Assembly: GCA_025267735.1 (NCBI GenBank)
Contig: CM046308.1
Span: 36,073,267-36,137,266 of the forward strand
DNA from: Mactra quadrangularis
Taxonomy: Eukaryota; Mollusca; Bivalvia; Venerida; Mactridae
DNA: 64,000 bases
Direction of reading: 5' to 3'
Part shown: one piece after another, positions 21,307 through 33,586 of the stretch
Numbering within the stretch: position 1 is the stretch's first letter
Layout: each line of letters opens with the position of its first letter
Translations under genes and position numbers: made by a program
The notes under the pieces: model-generated
Seen by the model: only the letters and a program-made list of their open reading frames with translations
Database searches by the model: none
Told to the model about the DNA's origin: nothing

Positions 21307-23477
21307 CTAAATAATTAAAGAGCTGAAACAATAATTAAATTTGTTTGGATTATAAAATCACTTATTTTATAGGATCGGAACATCATTTGACCCAGAAGTT
21401 AAGAGGGTCAGATTCATTACATGGCTTACGATGGCAAAATTATTTGATAATAACTGTAATATGGAGTAAGTAATTACAGTTTGTTATTTTACAAGTTCTT
21501 TAACACATTGTACGTCACAAAGTAGGTTCCATTCATTTGAAAATAGAACAGTTTTTAATATGTCCATAAAAAAGTCTGACAAGAGTTTAAAAGCCTGACA
21601 AGATGAAAATCTTAGATATACAAGAAATACAATGTACTTGTAACAAATATAATTATTTCTAGAATTTTTTAGCAGCCATAAAACATAGTTATTAGTTAGG
21701 GTTTGTATAACCTAACCATGAACATCTCTCGTTATGTAACATACATTACATTATCTTATTCGACAATTCTAATCGGAAAGATGTGCAGGTTTCTCAATCA
21801 AAAATATTGACTAGAGTACAAATGTCACGCTGATTTTGTCCCTTATTCTGAATACTCATTACTCCATTTTTAAAGTTGCGTGACAATTCTCAGTAATGAT
21901 ATTTGACAATCTTGAAATTTCGTGATAACAATACATTCAATTAAAATGTTTCCAAAGATTCCTTAGCTCCGTAGTTTTGAATGTGAAATAATTTCATTAA
22001 TTTAGTCTATCGTAAGATTGTTTAAAACATTGAGTTACTTAAGTTAACACTGATTATGATCTCATCTCTGATTTTAAATGAATATTGGAGTACCATATGA
22101 TGCCGTTGGCATAGCAATAATATGAAATGTAGGTACATAAATATATTGAAAATATTACCAAATCTAGTAAACTCATTTAACATTCTGTTGAAAAATCGTA
22201 ACATTTATTTTGCTCAAATTTATAGTTTTCAATGATTATTTCAATTTTGATTATCCCAAGTACATTGTATACTATTCAGATTAGAAATTAAAAACAAAAA
22301 ATTGAAGAGTTTGTTGTTTGCTTAACACAATAAGTACGAATATTAGCCTACAATTCTCTATTTGGTATTGTAATTTTCCACATAGTTTAATTAATCACCA
22401 CCAAGAGTACCCAAACTAATGTGATTTTAGTCATGCTCTTAAAATAGTACATTTTTATTAAACTGAAAAATTGTCAAACAATTACTCAAGTGTCTTGTGT
22501 GCTATGATCCAATTTTCAGTAGGAAAGATAAGTCCTTGTATTTATTGTTTTGATTATACCACTGTATTTGTTATTGATTGGTATATGAAGTAACTTATGC
22601 TTCTTGTTATAATTTAATTCAAAAGTCTTTACCTACGTTTAGAACATATTCGTCACAAGTCATTCTGAGGAATGAAATGTCAACAATTAGATTTCAGAAA
22701 CTCATTACTGTACTCTAAAGGAAACGTTTCAGGCTATTGGGAAGTTTGCGCTATTTAATTAAAGGCATCAAATCGATTAGTCTTAAAACGGAGCAATGTT
22801 GTAAATGTTGAAATGTTTTCACTTGTGTTTAAATGTTGCCTTTCTCGTGTGGCCAAAGAACAATCAAATACTATAATTATACATACTCTCATTATCACAG
22901 TATTAAACTAGCCACTATAGCATAAAGTATTCTCCTATTACATGAACCCAAGACATAATAGGAAATGACATAGACATAAATTAATAATGAATCTTTATAT
23001 CAACGTGTCAATTGTCTCTCAGACATTATTCACTGGTATAGTTACTTTACTTGATTGTTATTCTTAATTTTCTAGGTAAACGTGTCAGACCATTCAAAGT
23101 ATTGTCTCCATTATGAAGATTTATATTATGTTTCACTTATTTTATAGCCTGGTTTTGAGGTATGGAATTAATTTAACTTGTCACTTGTCTGTAGAACACT
23201 TTTCAAACTCGTCTAACTGGAGCCTGTTCAATTAAATCGTTCAATGCGGGCACCGTTAACCATCAGAATATTAGTTGTGTAGGGTGTTAGCATGATACCG
23301 AAAAATAAACAAAAATTGAGAGATGGTAACCAAACATTTGTGAAAACTGAGACATAATACAATGGTTTGGTCTTTATATTGAGCCCGGTCAGTAGAAATA
23401 AGTGACCGATGGTGATACAACACTTCAAAAACACATATATTGTAATAAACTTTTCACAGTTTTCAGTTTTAAAAAGC
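21307..23477. other. AT-rich DNA, includes first copy of an old tandem duplication
   Basis: Apart from the diverged repeat copy at about 21897-22770, I see no coding or RNA feature. Overlapping minus-strand frames at 22022-22204 and 23228-23524 lack motifs and are AT-driven. Confidence 0.4.
21897..22770 (+). repeat. Old tandem duplication, copy A
   Basis: Landmarks shared with copies B and C are GACAATCTTGAAATTTCGTG near 21902, CACAAGTCATTCTGAGGAAT near 22654, CAACAATTAGATTTCAGAAA near 22681, and ATTTAATTAAAGGCATC followed by CTTAAAACGG. The sequence between landmarks is too diverged to align confidently by eye. Confidence 0.5.
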
Positions 23478-24072
23478 CACATCAATTTTTCCTTTTTTGG
23501 TGCCTCACTCCCACAGGGTACCATTTACCAACATCAAATTTTCATTTTTGTGCCTCACTCCAACAGGGTACCATTTACCCACATCAATTTTTCATTTTTT
23601 GGTGCCTCACTCACACAGGGTACCATTTACCCACATCAATTTTTCAATTTTTGGTACCACACTCCCACACGGTACCATTTACCCACATCAATTTATCATT
23701 TTTTGGTGCCACACTCCCACAGGGTACCATTTACCCACATCAAATTTTCATTTGTTGGTGCCACACTCCCACAGGGTACCATTTACCATCATCAATTTAT
23801 CATTTTTTGGTGCCACACTCCCACAGGGTACCATTTACCCACATCAATTTTTCATTTTTTGGTGCCACACTCCCACAGGTTACCATTTACCCACATCAAT
23901 TTTTCATTTTTTGGTGCCACACTCCCACAGGGTACTATTTACCCACATCTATTTTTCATTTTTTGGTGCCACACTCCCACAGGGTACCATTTACCCACAT
24001 CAATTTTTCATTTTTTTGGTGCCTCACTCACACAGGGTACCATTTACCCACATCAATTTGTCAATTTTTGGT
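23478..24072 (+). repeat. 52-bp minisatellite, about 11 copies
   Basis: The unit contains CACTCCCACAGGGTACCATT, TACCCACATCAATTTTTC and ATTTTTTGGTGCCACAC, with a spacing of 50-53 bp (mostly 52) between successive GGGTACC motifs. Because 52 is not divisible by three and the unit lacks stop codons, all three plus frames stay open for about 225 codons and spell the same peptides in rotation. This explains the long frames and argues against a coding role. Confidence 0.95.
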
Positions 24073-24314
24073 ACCATTCTAGATAGCACCCTAGGCTACT
24101 TGTATATTTCCATCTTTAGTTGTTCAGCCAGTTTAAGCATTACACCAAACGATATGCAAGAAGCACTACTGTAATCATTTACTCATGCAAATCCACATGG
24201 AGAGTTTAGTCAGCATCATAAAGCATTGATACCATGTCAGAATTTCTATTTTATAAATCAATATGTTGCGAGGGTGTGGAATTTCACTCCCCTAATATAG
24301 TAAATATTCTGTAA

Positions 24315-25360
24315 TGAACTTCGACAATCTTGAAACTCCGTGACAAAAGCCCATTTTATATTTTCACTGTTTTTATATCGCTGACTTTTTATATTCCAGA
24401 AGGTCCAGTAATTTTGCTTATTTATTCGTAGTTGATATTGATGTTCGCACTTTGCGACGTTTAGCGGCGTTGCGACGTTAAGTTTGGTTTGTTTGGGTTT
24501 TACGGCGCATCAACACAGAAAGGTTATAGCGGCGCTACAACGGGTATTTATAACTTATAGCAAGTAGAGTTATTAACTGTTTTTAATATTTTATTGTATT
24601 GGTATAATTACGAATGTACCCAAAAATGTTGTTATAAAACCACATTGTGTATAGCAAAACCATGCCATTTTTCAAGAATTTCAAGTCCTAAATTCTTAAT
24701 GTTTGAAGATCAAGTTTACTACGACCATTCTGCTATATAGACGTTCAATTGTGAAGGTTCTGTTGGAGAAACTTTACTGAACATGAATGAAATTAAAAAC
24801 ATTACCATAACTCGACTAATAAAATACCTGATTATCCTGAAATATTGCTTACTCGTATTTCAAGTTTAAATTGACGGAGGAAAAATCTTATTTCTTAAAG
24901 TAGAGTGGTTAATTGAATTAAAAGTTGTAATTGTTTCAGTTCTAAAATTCAGACAAGAGACAAAATCAAATTTATTTATCATGTATCTTTTTTAACTTAA
25001 TAAAATTACTGTTTCAACTTTAAATCTCGATTTAGAGAAACGTTTTCAACAATTCTTTATAAGTTTTCAAACAATGGAGGAAAATAGCCATTGGATTTGA
25101 CCTTTGTGTCCTTGTGGTAATAGGTCTCTGCTACAGCTAATTGCAGTAACTTTATTTTGTTTTTATATACCAATTCGTTATTTAATGCAAAGAGGAGGTT
25201 CGCAACAAGTCATTCTGAGCAAATGAATGCTTGCAATTAGATTTTTGAAACTCATTATTCCGTAAAAAGTAATTATGGCCATTTAATTAAACACTTATAT
25301 GACCATTTAATTAAATATCCGATCGATTTCTGTTAAATCAAAACGGTAATTTAATTTAAA
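24315..25360 (+). repeat. Old tandem duplication, copy B
   Basis: Contains GACAATCTTGAAACTCCGTG near 24328, CAACAAGTCATTCTGAGCAA near 25204, TTGCAATTAGATTTTTGAAA near 25231, and CCATTTAATTAAATATCCGA followed by CAAAACGG. The order and approximate spacing match copy A, about 2.4-2.55 kb to the left. Confidence 0.5.
24486..24534 (-). repeat. Truncated SINE-tail fragment
   Basis: Reads GTTTGTTTGGGTTTTACGGC then GCATCAACACAGAAAGG. It is nearly identical to 29921-29970 and resembles the inverse complement of the SINE 3' tail (GTGTTGCTACGGCGTTAAAC) seen at 33587-33904. It probably is a 5'-truncated insertion on the minus strand. Confidence 0.55.
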
Positions 25361-25750
25361 TACTCCATCTCTTCCAGTGATGTTTATATATTGTTTTGTC
25401 AAGGGCTTCAATCAGGGACCATTATGTCATATATATCTGTAACATGTCTTCATTATAGAATGGGCTACATATAGTCTCTGATGGCAACAGCAATACAGTA
25501 GCTAGACTAAATTCTGTAGGACATATATTAAGTGCAAAGTGGTTAATTTTGAAACAAGACACTGTTTTCTTCAATTATTTGATAATTGAAGTGGTGCATT
25601 AGGAATTAGACGTTCACTATCGATATATTATATAGTCAATGGAGTTTTTTTTCAATTCCTGGTACATTTATGATAAAAGATGTTTAAGGACATATAACAG
25701 TCACAGAGTAAATGCGAATCCTCATATTTGGTATATTACAGCGAAAAAAA

Positions 25751-25810
25751 TGTTGCTTCGTCAAAATGTTTAGTTTTACTGTGTTGCTTCGTCAAAATGT
25801 TTAGTTTTAC
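25751..25810 (+). repeat. 31-bp tandem duplication
   Basis: TGTTGCTTCGTCAAAATGTT followed by TAGTTTTACTG occurs at 25751 and again at 25782. It directly precedes the ACTCGGTTATAACA repeat. Confidence 0.85.
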
Positions 25811-25825
25811 TTTAAAATGTGACTA

Positions 25826-26000
25826 CAGTAAAACTGAGTTATAACATACTCGGTTATAGCATACACTCGTTTACAACATACCATTTTCCCGGCCCGTTTT
25901 TCATCCTTATATATTTTTATAAAAACAACTCGGCAATAACATACTCGGAAATAGCATACACTCGGTTATAACAAACCAATATTTAGGTCCAACATACTTT
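25826..26000. repeat. ACTCGGTTATAACATACTCGG-type element
   Basis: The segments 25832-25882 and 25926-25978 are direct repeats of AACTCGGNNATAACATACTCG and ATAGCATACACTCG. CAGTAAAACTGAGTTATAAC at its left edge resembles termini of pogo/Tigger-type DNA elements. No second terminus or TA target duplication was confirmed, so the assignment is tentative. Confidence 0.45.
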
Positions 26001-27054
26001 TAGATTCTTTAGTTTAAAATGTGACAACAAAGTTTAACCTCAGAATGTGACAATGCATTTAAATCTAAATTTGTATTTATTTCTACCTTGTCACATTACA
26101 AGAACTGTAAGATTTTGTTTTATTGACATCTTAAATAATTTATCAGACAATTCATAAATATTCATGAAGATATTAAATGTCAGATATAAATGTATGTAAA
26201 ATCTCGTGGTACCATCTATATGACACGAAACTGTTTTATAACTTGACATGTCATATATTTGGATAGAAAACTTTCTAGAATTGTTTAGTTTACTACAAGA
26301 CTAAATTCCAATTTACCATTCTTGATCGACTAGTTGATGTCACAAGTCATCTTCCTTAAAGCTGTATATAGTGCCAATAAATAACATTGACCGAACAGAA
26401 GGAATTAAAGAACCTTGCTTTTACACTTGTTTTTAACTTGAAATATAAAACAGCTCAATAAAAACATACAAAAACACAAAATACACAAACACACTATATA
26501 ACATCATGTGTGATAAATTCTATTTTGTTTTGTGAAATTGTATATATTCATGGTGGAGGGTTTTTACTTATGTATTAATTGATTTTTAATATTTATCTTT
26601 TTGTACAACGCCATTGAATATGTAATATAGAAATAGGCGTTCAATCAAATGAAGAAGTTTAAGTTTAAGAAACAAGAATAAGATTTAAATCAGCATCCCA
26701 TGTCATTTCATTTGACATTCATATGAGTACAATAAACATTTATCTGTTTATGCAGGTGACATAGTTGTCTGTGGTTTTGTTTTTAAATGTTATTGTTTCC
26801 TAATGCTATTCTTGAGGGAAGAATTGTCACTAAAAGTTTCACACTATAAGACAGAGAAATGGTCTAAGATTTACGACACGTATTTGTTACATCGAAAGTT
26901 GTTTGATAAAAAATACATTTTTTCATTAAAAAAAACACACTAATTTAAACATTGCGAAATGTACGTATTTTGTCTATCTATTTTCTTACTACATCAATAA
27001 TTCGAAATGCCTACCTATATTTAAAACAGAAAATGATACAACCAGACTCTTTAT

Positions 27055-27169
27055 TACATTTCGGGTTTTATTACAAAAATTGATTGTTATGTTAAACCTC
27101 TTTTGTAAAATAACCCGTTTTGTAATAATTATTACAAATCGGGTTTTTATTACAAAACGGGATGTAACA
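27055..27169. mobile_element. Small palindromic MITE (about 115 bp)
   Basis: The left end TTACATTTCGGGTTTTATTACAAAA and the inverse complement of the right end TTACATCCCGTTTTGTAATAA match imperfectly. Its core has a 30-bp near-perfect palindrome from CCCGTTTTGTAATAA to TTATTACAAATCGGG. It is all TTATTACAAAACGGG-like sequence, with no coding capacity. Confidence 0.65.
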
Positions 27170-27684
27170 GTGCATCAACCTTACCCTTGCCCAAACTGGT
27201 TCACAAAGAACAAACAATGACACATTTCCTTGATGGAAAGACATATCTAGATAACATTAAAACGTGTCATTATGTGCTAGACAAAATAGGAAAATATATT
27301 TGTATTTAATATTTCCTCTCAGTAAAAACGTATTCATATTTTTGTAGACTGACGGTCTTGTCTAATGGCTTCAAGAAAATTATATTGGCGATTTCCTTAA
27401 ACAAACACAAAGACATTGTAACATGACGGGTAGACATTTATATAAACAGTGTTCATGTTGTCAACATAAAGTTCTAGATATACAGGAGACGTTCAAAACA
27501 TAATAGACAGGAAAAATATTTCAAAGACAAGTAATTGGATAGTGGATTTTGAGTAATCTAGTAAAACTCTCGAAAAGCATTGATGTGACATACTCTTGTC
27601 AAGTAGCAAATGTTTTCGAGTATCCTCTTGTCATGCCTTATCTGAATACACTGGGTGATTCAGTGTGACTGGTATCATAAATGA

Positions 27685-28390
27685 TATTTAACAGATTTGA
27701 AATTCCGGGTCACTTTGCGGTCAGTTTAAAATATCTTTAATAAAGTAGGAGCAGTAGTCCAGTGGTGGGACAAGCGCTTAGAGATCGAGATGTCATGGGC
27801 CCGAATCCCACTAGGAGCACTGCTAATTTCCTTGAGCAGGAATTTACCTGCGATTGCTTCACTCCACTCAGGTGTAAATGGGTACCTGTTAGGGTCATGC
27901 ACTGTATGCTGTGGCTGCAATTTGCGCCGTATGTTAACAGTTGGTGTGTGACTCGATGATCGGGGAAGTTAATGTCGACTGAATAGTGATACTAAAAGTA
28001 GACTTTAAAACCCTTGCTTTAATTTTAACTTAAACATTGGAAACAGTTCGTTCAATAATATTGAAATATATTTAACGTCATGTTTGCGGATGGTCAATTG
28101 TAAGTGATTTATATTAAATTCAACGTAATATTGGCACACATTTATGAAACTTTAAAAATATCGTATTAAAAACTCCTTTGCTGGCAAACTCCCTTACGAC
28201 TAGTTAAGTCTTGAAACGTATTATAGACATAATAGACATCTTCACATATATTGAACGCATGTGTGATGTTGGAACTAAGTCTACTCACCAAAAGTCATTC
28301 TAAATAATTAAATACCAGCAATTGAATTTTAGAAACTTTTAGAAAACTGTAGAACACGTTTAACTTAAAACGATAAAATGCTTACTCTGA
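27685..28390 (+). repeat. Old tandem duplication, copy C
   Basis: Contains TGATATTTAACAGATTTGAA near 27682, CCAAAAGTCATTCTAAATAA near 28289 and CAGCAATTGAATTTTAGAAA near 28318. The order matches copies A and B. A SINE inserted into this copy after the duplication. Confidence 0.45.
27749..27994 (+). mobile_element. tRNA-derived SINE, different family
   Basis: The head has an A box-like TAGTCCAGTGGTGGG and a B box-like GGGCCCGAATCCC. The body has CCTTGAGCAGGAATTTACC and CACTCAGGTGTAAATGGGTA, which resembles the conserved central domain of some widespread animal SINEs (which one I cannot decide). A 7-bp AAAGTAG flanks it (27742-27748 and 27995-28001). Its tail differs from the ACGGCGTTAA SINEs. 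Confidence 0.7.
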
Positions 28391-31300
28391 AAACTTAATT
28401 TAAGAGGTTAATTTCTTGAAGTAGGTTTTAATGTACAAATGTTAAGACTTTCTGTTAGGGCAAGAAACTCGCATTCAAAAGTACGTGTCCTATTTATATC
28501 TTACTTTGCGAATGATGATGGTTACACAGAGACGATTTTTAGGTGGTATTGCCTGTTGTTATATGTGGGCATACAGTACATTTGCGTCTCGTAGGGCAAT
28601 GTTAAATAATCTGATTGTAACATAACTCTTACAAACACACGAAAGTCTCTGCTATGTTTGTTACTTTTATTTATAAAATTCGTCATCTACATAACATCGC
28701 CTAAACACCCAGCTAGGGTCTTATTACAATCCCGTTCCATTGACTAAGTGGCTACCCGCTACACACTTTCCTCTCTGGTTGGTGAAACTATACCAACTTT
28801 ATCCAACTATATCAATCTTGGTAGTTGTCGAGTGATTTTGGATAGCCACTGGCTACAAATAAACTGACATAGTATTATGTCACCCTGATTATTTTAGATT
28901 GCTCAATGCTAGCAACTTCTCGGCCTATTTCTGACGTTGGTTACTTGGTATAGATGTATTCAATATGTATTTTGAAACTATTACATTAGATGCAGTACAA
29001 TAACTTTATATCCTGAAACTTTGTATATTAAAAGGTATTATAAATGACTTCATTGTCTTGTTTGTTTTTATTCTTAACTACTGTAAATGTATATTCGGAC
29101 ATCAAAATTTTCACCACAAGACAAAATATAATACTATGACGACTTGTAAATACTTAACAGAGCAGAACAAAACGGAAAGGAAATCTATTCAGAAAAGTAC
29201 AAAGTGCATATTTATAAATACAATAATTAAAGCATAATAGCACACATGATCAATATAGTAACGTATACATTTGAATATTAATTTTAACAAGAAGCGGATG
29301 AGCATTTTAAAACTTATATGTTAGAAAAAAGCTTATTAGGTATTGTCACCATGTTCCTACTTAAATCGACCATAAATAAATAGATCTTATTGTATCTTGT
29401 ATTATTACAAGTCTACATAAACACGTGTTGTTATGTTGTATGTTGTCTTTTAAATTAAATACTTACACCTAATACATAACATAACTTGCAACGTCTGGGA
29501 AACTAATAGAATTTGACACTTAGCAGAATAACATCAATATTTAATCATGGTTTATTGTCTAGCATGTTTGATGAAAAGCAATAAAATCACAGTTACGCCT
29601 TACAATGGAATACAAGTATTGTCTGTAAGTATCTATTTCATCTTAATTGAGAAACAAGTACTATTACTTAACAGAAACCAATCTGAAATATGCTTGGTTT
29701 TCCTAGTTCAAATCATGTACATAAATTTCAATGGAGGAATATACTTATCTGCCCGCATTGTCTCATTTTAACATTTATTAAACATGACGTTAATTTATGT
29801 ATGACCTGAAAACACTATATACATTACTCTCCAGTGCATCGCTTGAAAGTTTCAGTCTTTCATTTACTGTGAAGTAACGTAGATTATTTACTGAGCTGCT
29901 AAGGGAGCGTACATATATATGTTTGTTTGGGTTTTACGGCGCATCAACACTGAAAGGTTATATCGCACCGAAAGCAATTGATAATACTATTAATGCAACC
30001 GAATTATAATGATTTTAAGTCCTATATTTTATGATAAATATTTATTTCCTTCAGATAGATTAGTATCGCATATTAGGGTACTGACTGAAAAAAAGCACAT
30101 ACATGTACATGACTTTGTAATCAATTTTGAAGGGTTTTAGTCATGTAAAATAACAGTCAGTCTGACCAGGTTTTTTAGTCTAACTATCATCAATTGTGCT
30201 GTTTTGGTTCAGAATAAAGCATTGCTCGTCTAGTTTTAGTTCGAATGCTAATAAAATGAAGTGGCAAGGATTTGATGCCAATAGAGTTGTACATTTTATG
30301 ATGAAATGCACTTAGAGCTATAAATGACAAACTTTAAATACGGACGTTTAACACTTGAAACAAAGTAGACAGAACAATTACATCCTGTTTATATTGTTGC
30401 CTAGTTTAAGGTAGCATTATTACCCAGCTTTTACAATTGTGAAATACTTATCCATAAACAAGAAGAGGAGCTAGTTTTCTGTTGAAACTACGGAATCAAG
30501 AAACATACATTTATTGTGCTTTATGTCGTACTCTCTTTATCACTGCTACATTTATAACGTTCTTAGCCATTTGTCAAGCAAATTTATAGTTTCGTCCGTT
30601 GTAGATTCTAATTTATAAGAAAATGCAAAGTGCTTGAAAATCATTTGGTTATTTTTGTCTAACTCAAAATTTTATGTAATGAAATATTATCTTTTCATGT
30701 AAGATTGTCTAAATATGCTTGTACACCGAAAAACATCAATACGATTACAAAACGAATAGATTCTAATAGGATATTATTTATATCCACAACTACTAAGATC
30801 TAATCAGTTTGTCAACATTACTACTATCCGTTGAAGCTTGTTCTGATGGTTCATAGAATAATGAACTTGACAAAGATCAAATTGTATGAAGATTTTGTCA
30901 TTTATTATACATAATTATAAATCGCGCATATAATAAAACATTATAATAAAAACATAACATAAATATTTACATAGCTGAGATAATCAAAAGTTTATTCCGT
31001 TTCAAAATCTTTACTTTGTAGTGAAACCATTTATAATCATATTTGCTTATCACAGCTTACAATAGTCAATTATACAGTTAAACACATATACCAAAACAAG
31101 GTGGCGCAACCCAAAAGAACATGTGTGAGTGAGTTGAAATTACACTACGAATGCGTTGTAGTTCAAACGTGTACCGTGATAACTATGTTTTATTAATCAT
31201 GTACCATGTACCACATGGCGATATCAGAATAAATGTATCATTATTATAAAATGCCAGAGCATGAATAAAATTGAAGAATATAAAAACGCCACACTTTGTA

Positions 31301-31932
31301 CAAGTTTACAAATTTCCATCAATGAATATTCATACGACAAACGGCAATACATTTAAATGTATGTCTTATTTAGATCAATCTTATCACATTTTATTGCTCT
31401 AGCATTTTGATTTATTACAATTTCAAACGATTCAGTTGACGACAAATGATTATTTATCTTGGAGATGCAAAATATGTCTTCCAAAGATGTTAAAAAAACT
31501 AGGTCATCACTTGATTTTTTCAATCTTCTTTCTTATAGCATACCATCAGACGATTTTCTCGTGTTAATCAAATCATTCACTTGGTAGCGTCTTTCACTTT
31601 CAATAAGAGTAGGAAATCTGTTTGATTTATTCGAACCATTTGTTTAACGTCTTAGACTATGTAAGCTTATTAAATCCGTACCAGTAATCATGATTTATTG
31701 ACCCAGACAGATTAAATAAGTTTTACTCATCGAGATTGTAGTCTCTTAGAAGCATGTAGCAGAAATCAAACTGAAGGCAGATGTAATTCCAAGGACTTCA
31801 GTAGACATAAGTTATTAATGTATATGTTTCAAATTGTAAGAAGAAAATAATAAGTATGATAACATTCAGTTTGCTTTAGCGGGATGAATTAATAATTTTA
31901 TCTTTTTCAATCTGTTTAACAATTGATGAAAC
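28391..31932. other. AT-rich DNA with no supported gene
   Basis: About 3.5 kb without coding, tRNA or rRNA signals. A short inverted pair around GTGGCTACCC (28750-28760) and GGATAGCCAC (28838-28847) suggests a tiny MITE. A SINE tail fragment lies at 29921-29970. Frames such as 29547-29771 are not recognised. Confidence 0.45.
29921..29970 (-). repeat. Truncated SINE-tail fragment
   Basis: Reads GTTTGTTTGGGTTTTACGGC then GCATCAACACTGAAAGG. It is a second copy of the fragment at 24486-24534 and is related to the inverse complement of the ACGGCGTTAA SINE tail. Confidence 0.55.
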
Positions 31933-31940
31933 CTTTTAGA

Positions 31941-32314
31941 CAGGAGTGCGGAATTCCTATGCCCGACTTGTCCGACTCGTACATTTATGTCTGCGGACAA
32001 GGTACTATTTCTACCCCACTTATCTGTGGACAAGTTATGTTTTAGCTACAATATACCCCGTTGTTTTTTGGAGTTTTTTTATGTAATATGTAACGTACTA
32101 AAACTTTTTAATGCGGATGTCTTAAAAATGTTAAACAATGAACTATTTCTTTGTAAAGTATTTAGCATTAATTACTGTATGTCTTAAATATCTAGTTTAT
32201 ATTTAGTTTTGAGTATTGAACATCTGAGCAAGTGTAGTTTGATCCCGGACTATGTGATTTTTAGATTTCACTTGTACGCGGACAAGTGGAAAAACGTGGA
32301 ATTCCACATCCCTG
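31941..32314. mobile_element. hAT-type MITE with 8-bp target duplication
   Basis: The perfect 8-bp duplication CTTTTAGA is at 31933-31940 and 32315-32322. The termini CAGGAGTGCGGAATTCC and (inverted) CAGGGATGTGGAATTCC agree at 14 of 17 positions. CAGGG-like ends and an 8-bp duplication are typical of the hAT superfamily. Subterminal motifs of the form GACTTGTCCG, GGACAAGT and CTTGTACGCGGACAAG recur. It is 374 bp, non-coding and non-autonomous. Confidence 0.88.
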
Positions 32315-32644
32315 CTTTTAGACATAAACAAGTTGAATGGGTATTTTTATTTACAAATAAAACACAACGACGTTACTAGACTTAGCTAATCTTAGACTAT
32401 CCAATCAAATCAATTAGGATGTGTACATTCGTATTATGTTAAAACTATTAAAGGCAAAATGGCAATCATTAATTGCAATTTCATCGAGTTAATAGATTGA
32501 GTTAGGATGACCGAAGCAATTATGTGAATACTAACATGTTTTACCATTACTTTTTGTGATTGAAAACACTCGGTTGGCCTGAAAACATAACGCATAGTAA
32601 ATAGTAAAATGCTGACATATGGAAATTTTGAAATACATTATCAT

Positions 32645-33371
32645 TAGGGCTGCAACGATTCGATTCGATACATCGAAACTCGATTGCAAGGGCGCCGATT
32701 CGATTTCGATTCGGGACCCGCGAGTTTCGATTCGATACTGACTTTTAGCATGTTAACATAAGTTATAACGATAAAAGCAAAGGCTCACCTAAAAGACAAA
32801 GTACGTTGACAGTGAAACTGGGGTTAACTTTGTTACGTTTCTCTAAAGTTTCCATTACGATTTAAGTAGCATGGAAACTCTGTTCCAAATATTTATTTAC
32901 AGTATATGCCCCAACACTACGCAAATTGGGTCGGTGCGATTGAATTTTACCAGTCAAGTTTTGATGTTAGTTAATTCAAATTTCAATATATTTGCCTACA
33001 AAGCGTAGGTTTATGTTAAATGTACAGTAGTATATCAAGAACTGCATCTTTCTACAATTTATGCTCCATGCTGTTTATACTTTTTTAGTCGAAATTATAA
33101 TACATTTTCGCGAACTTTACATTCGTACCCAAACCATTTCGTACTTGAAAAAAAGCAAATATTAATTTAGCAGATTTTCGAGTTTCGTGTTATTAAATTT
33201 CAGTAACACTTGTAGTTAGTCCATATTATTTAGTTTTAAGCTCAAATTCATGTATAAATGCATATTTGAAGTAAATTATATTAATAAATGAATCGAATCG
33301 AAAAAATCGAATCGAAAGAAAAAGTATCGAATCGCATCGAATCGACTTTCCTGTGAATCGTTGCAGCACTA
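32645..33371. mobile_element. hAT-type element with TAGGGCTGCAACGATTC ends
   Basis: The perfect 8-bp duplication ATTATCAT flanks it (32637-32644 and 33372-33379). The left end TAGGGCTGCAACGATTC and the inverted right end TAGTGCTGCAACGATTC match. Both subterminal regions carry clustered CGATTCGAT or ATCGAATCG motifs, as expected for hAT transposase binding sites. It is 727 bp with an AT-rich interior and no transposase. Confidence 0.9.
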
Positions 33372-33586
33372 ATTATCATCATATAAAGTTTATGTTCGTG
33401 AAGCAACAATTTACCAGTACAATATATAGAAAATATCATGTAATATTCTCATAATCAGCATAAAATACAAATATAAAGAAAACATGGCATCAATTCATGA
33501 CCAAGCAAACGACAGTGTGAACGCGAGGCTATAAATACACATTTCTGAGCAAAATGGTTCTTTGCATCTCTTTTATATTTCTTTGG

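Noticed and set aside
23402..24174. Three overlapping plus-strand frames of about 225 codons
   Set aside because: They run through a 52-bp minisatellite without stops and encode the same peptides in three rotating frames; an artefact of the repeat.
25081..25215. Minus-strand frame with AETYYHKDTKVKSNGYFPPL
   Set aside because: Open for about 50 codons but Lys/Asn-rich, without a convincing acceptor, and within the old tandem repeat; below the level I could support.
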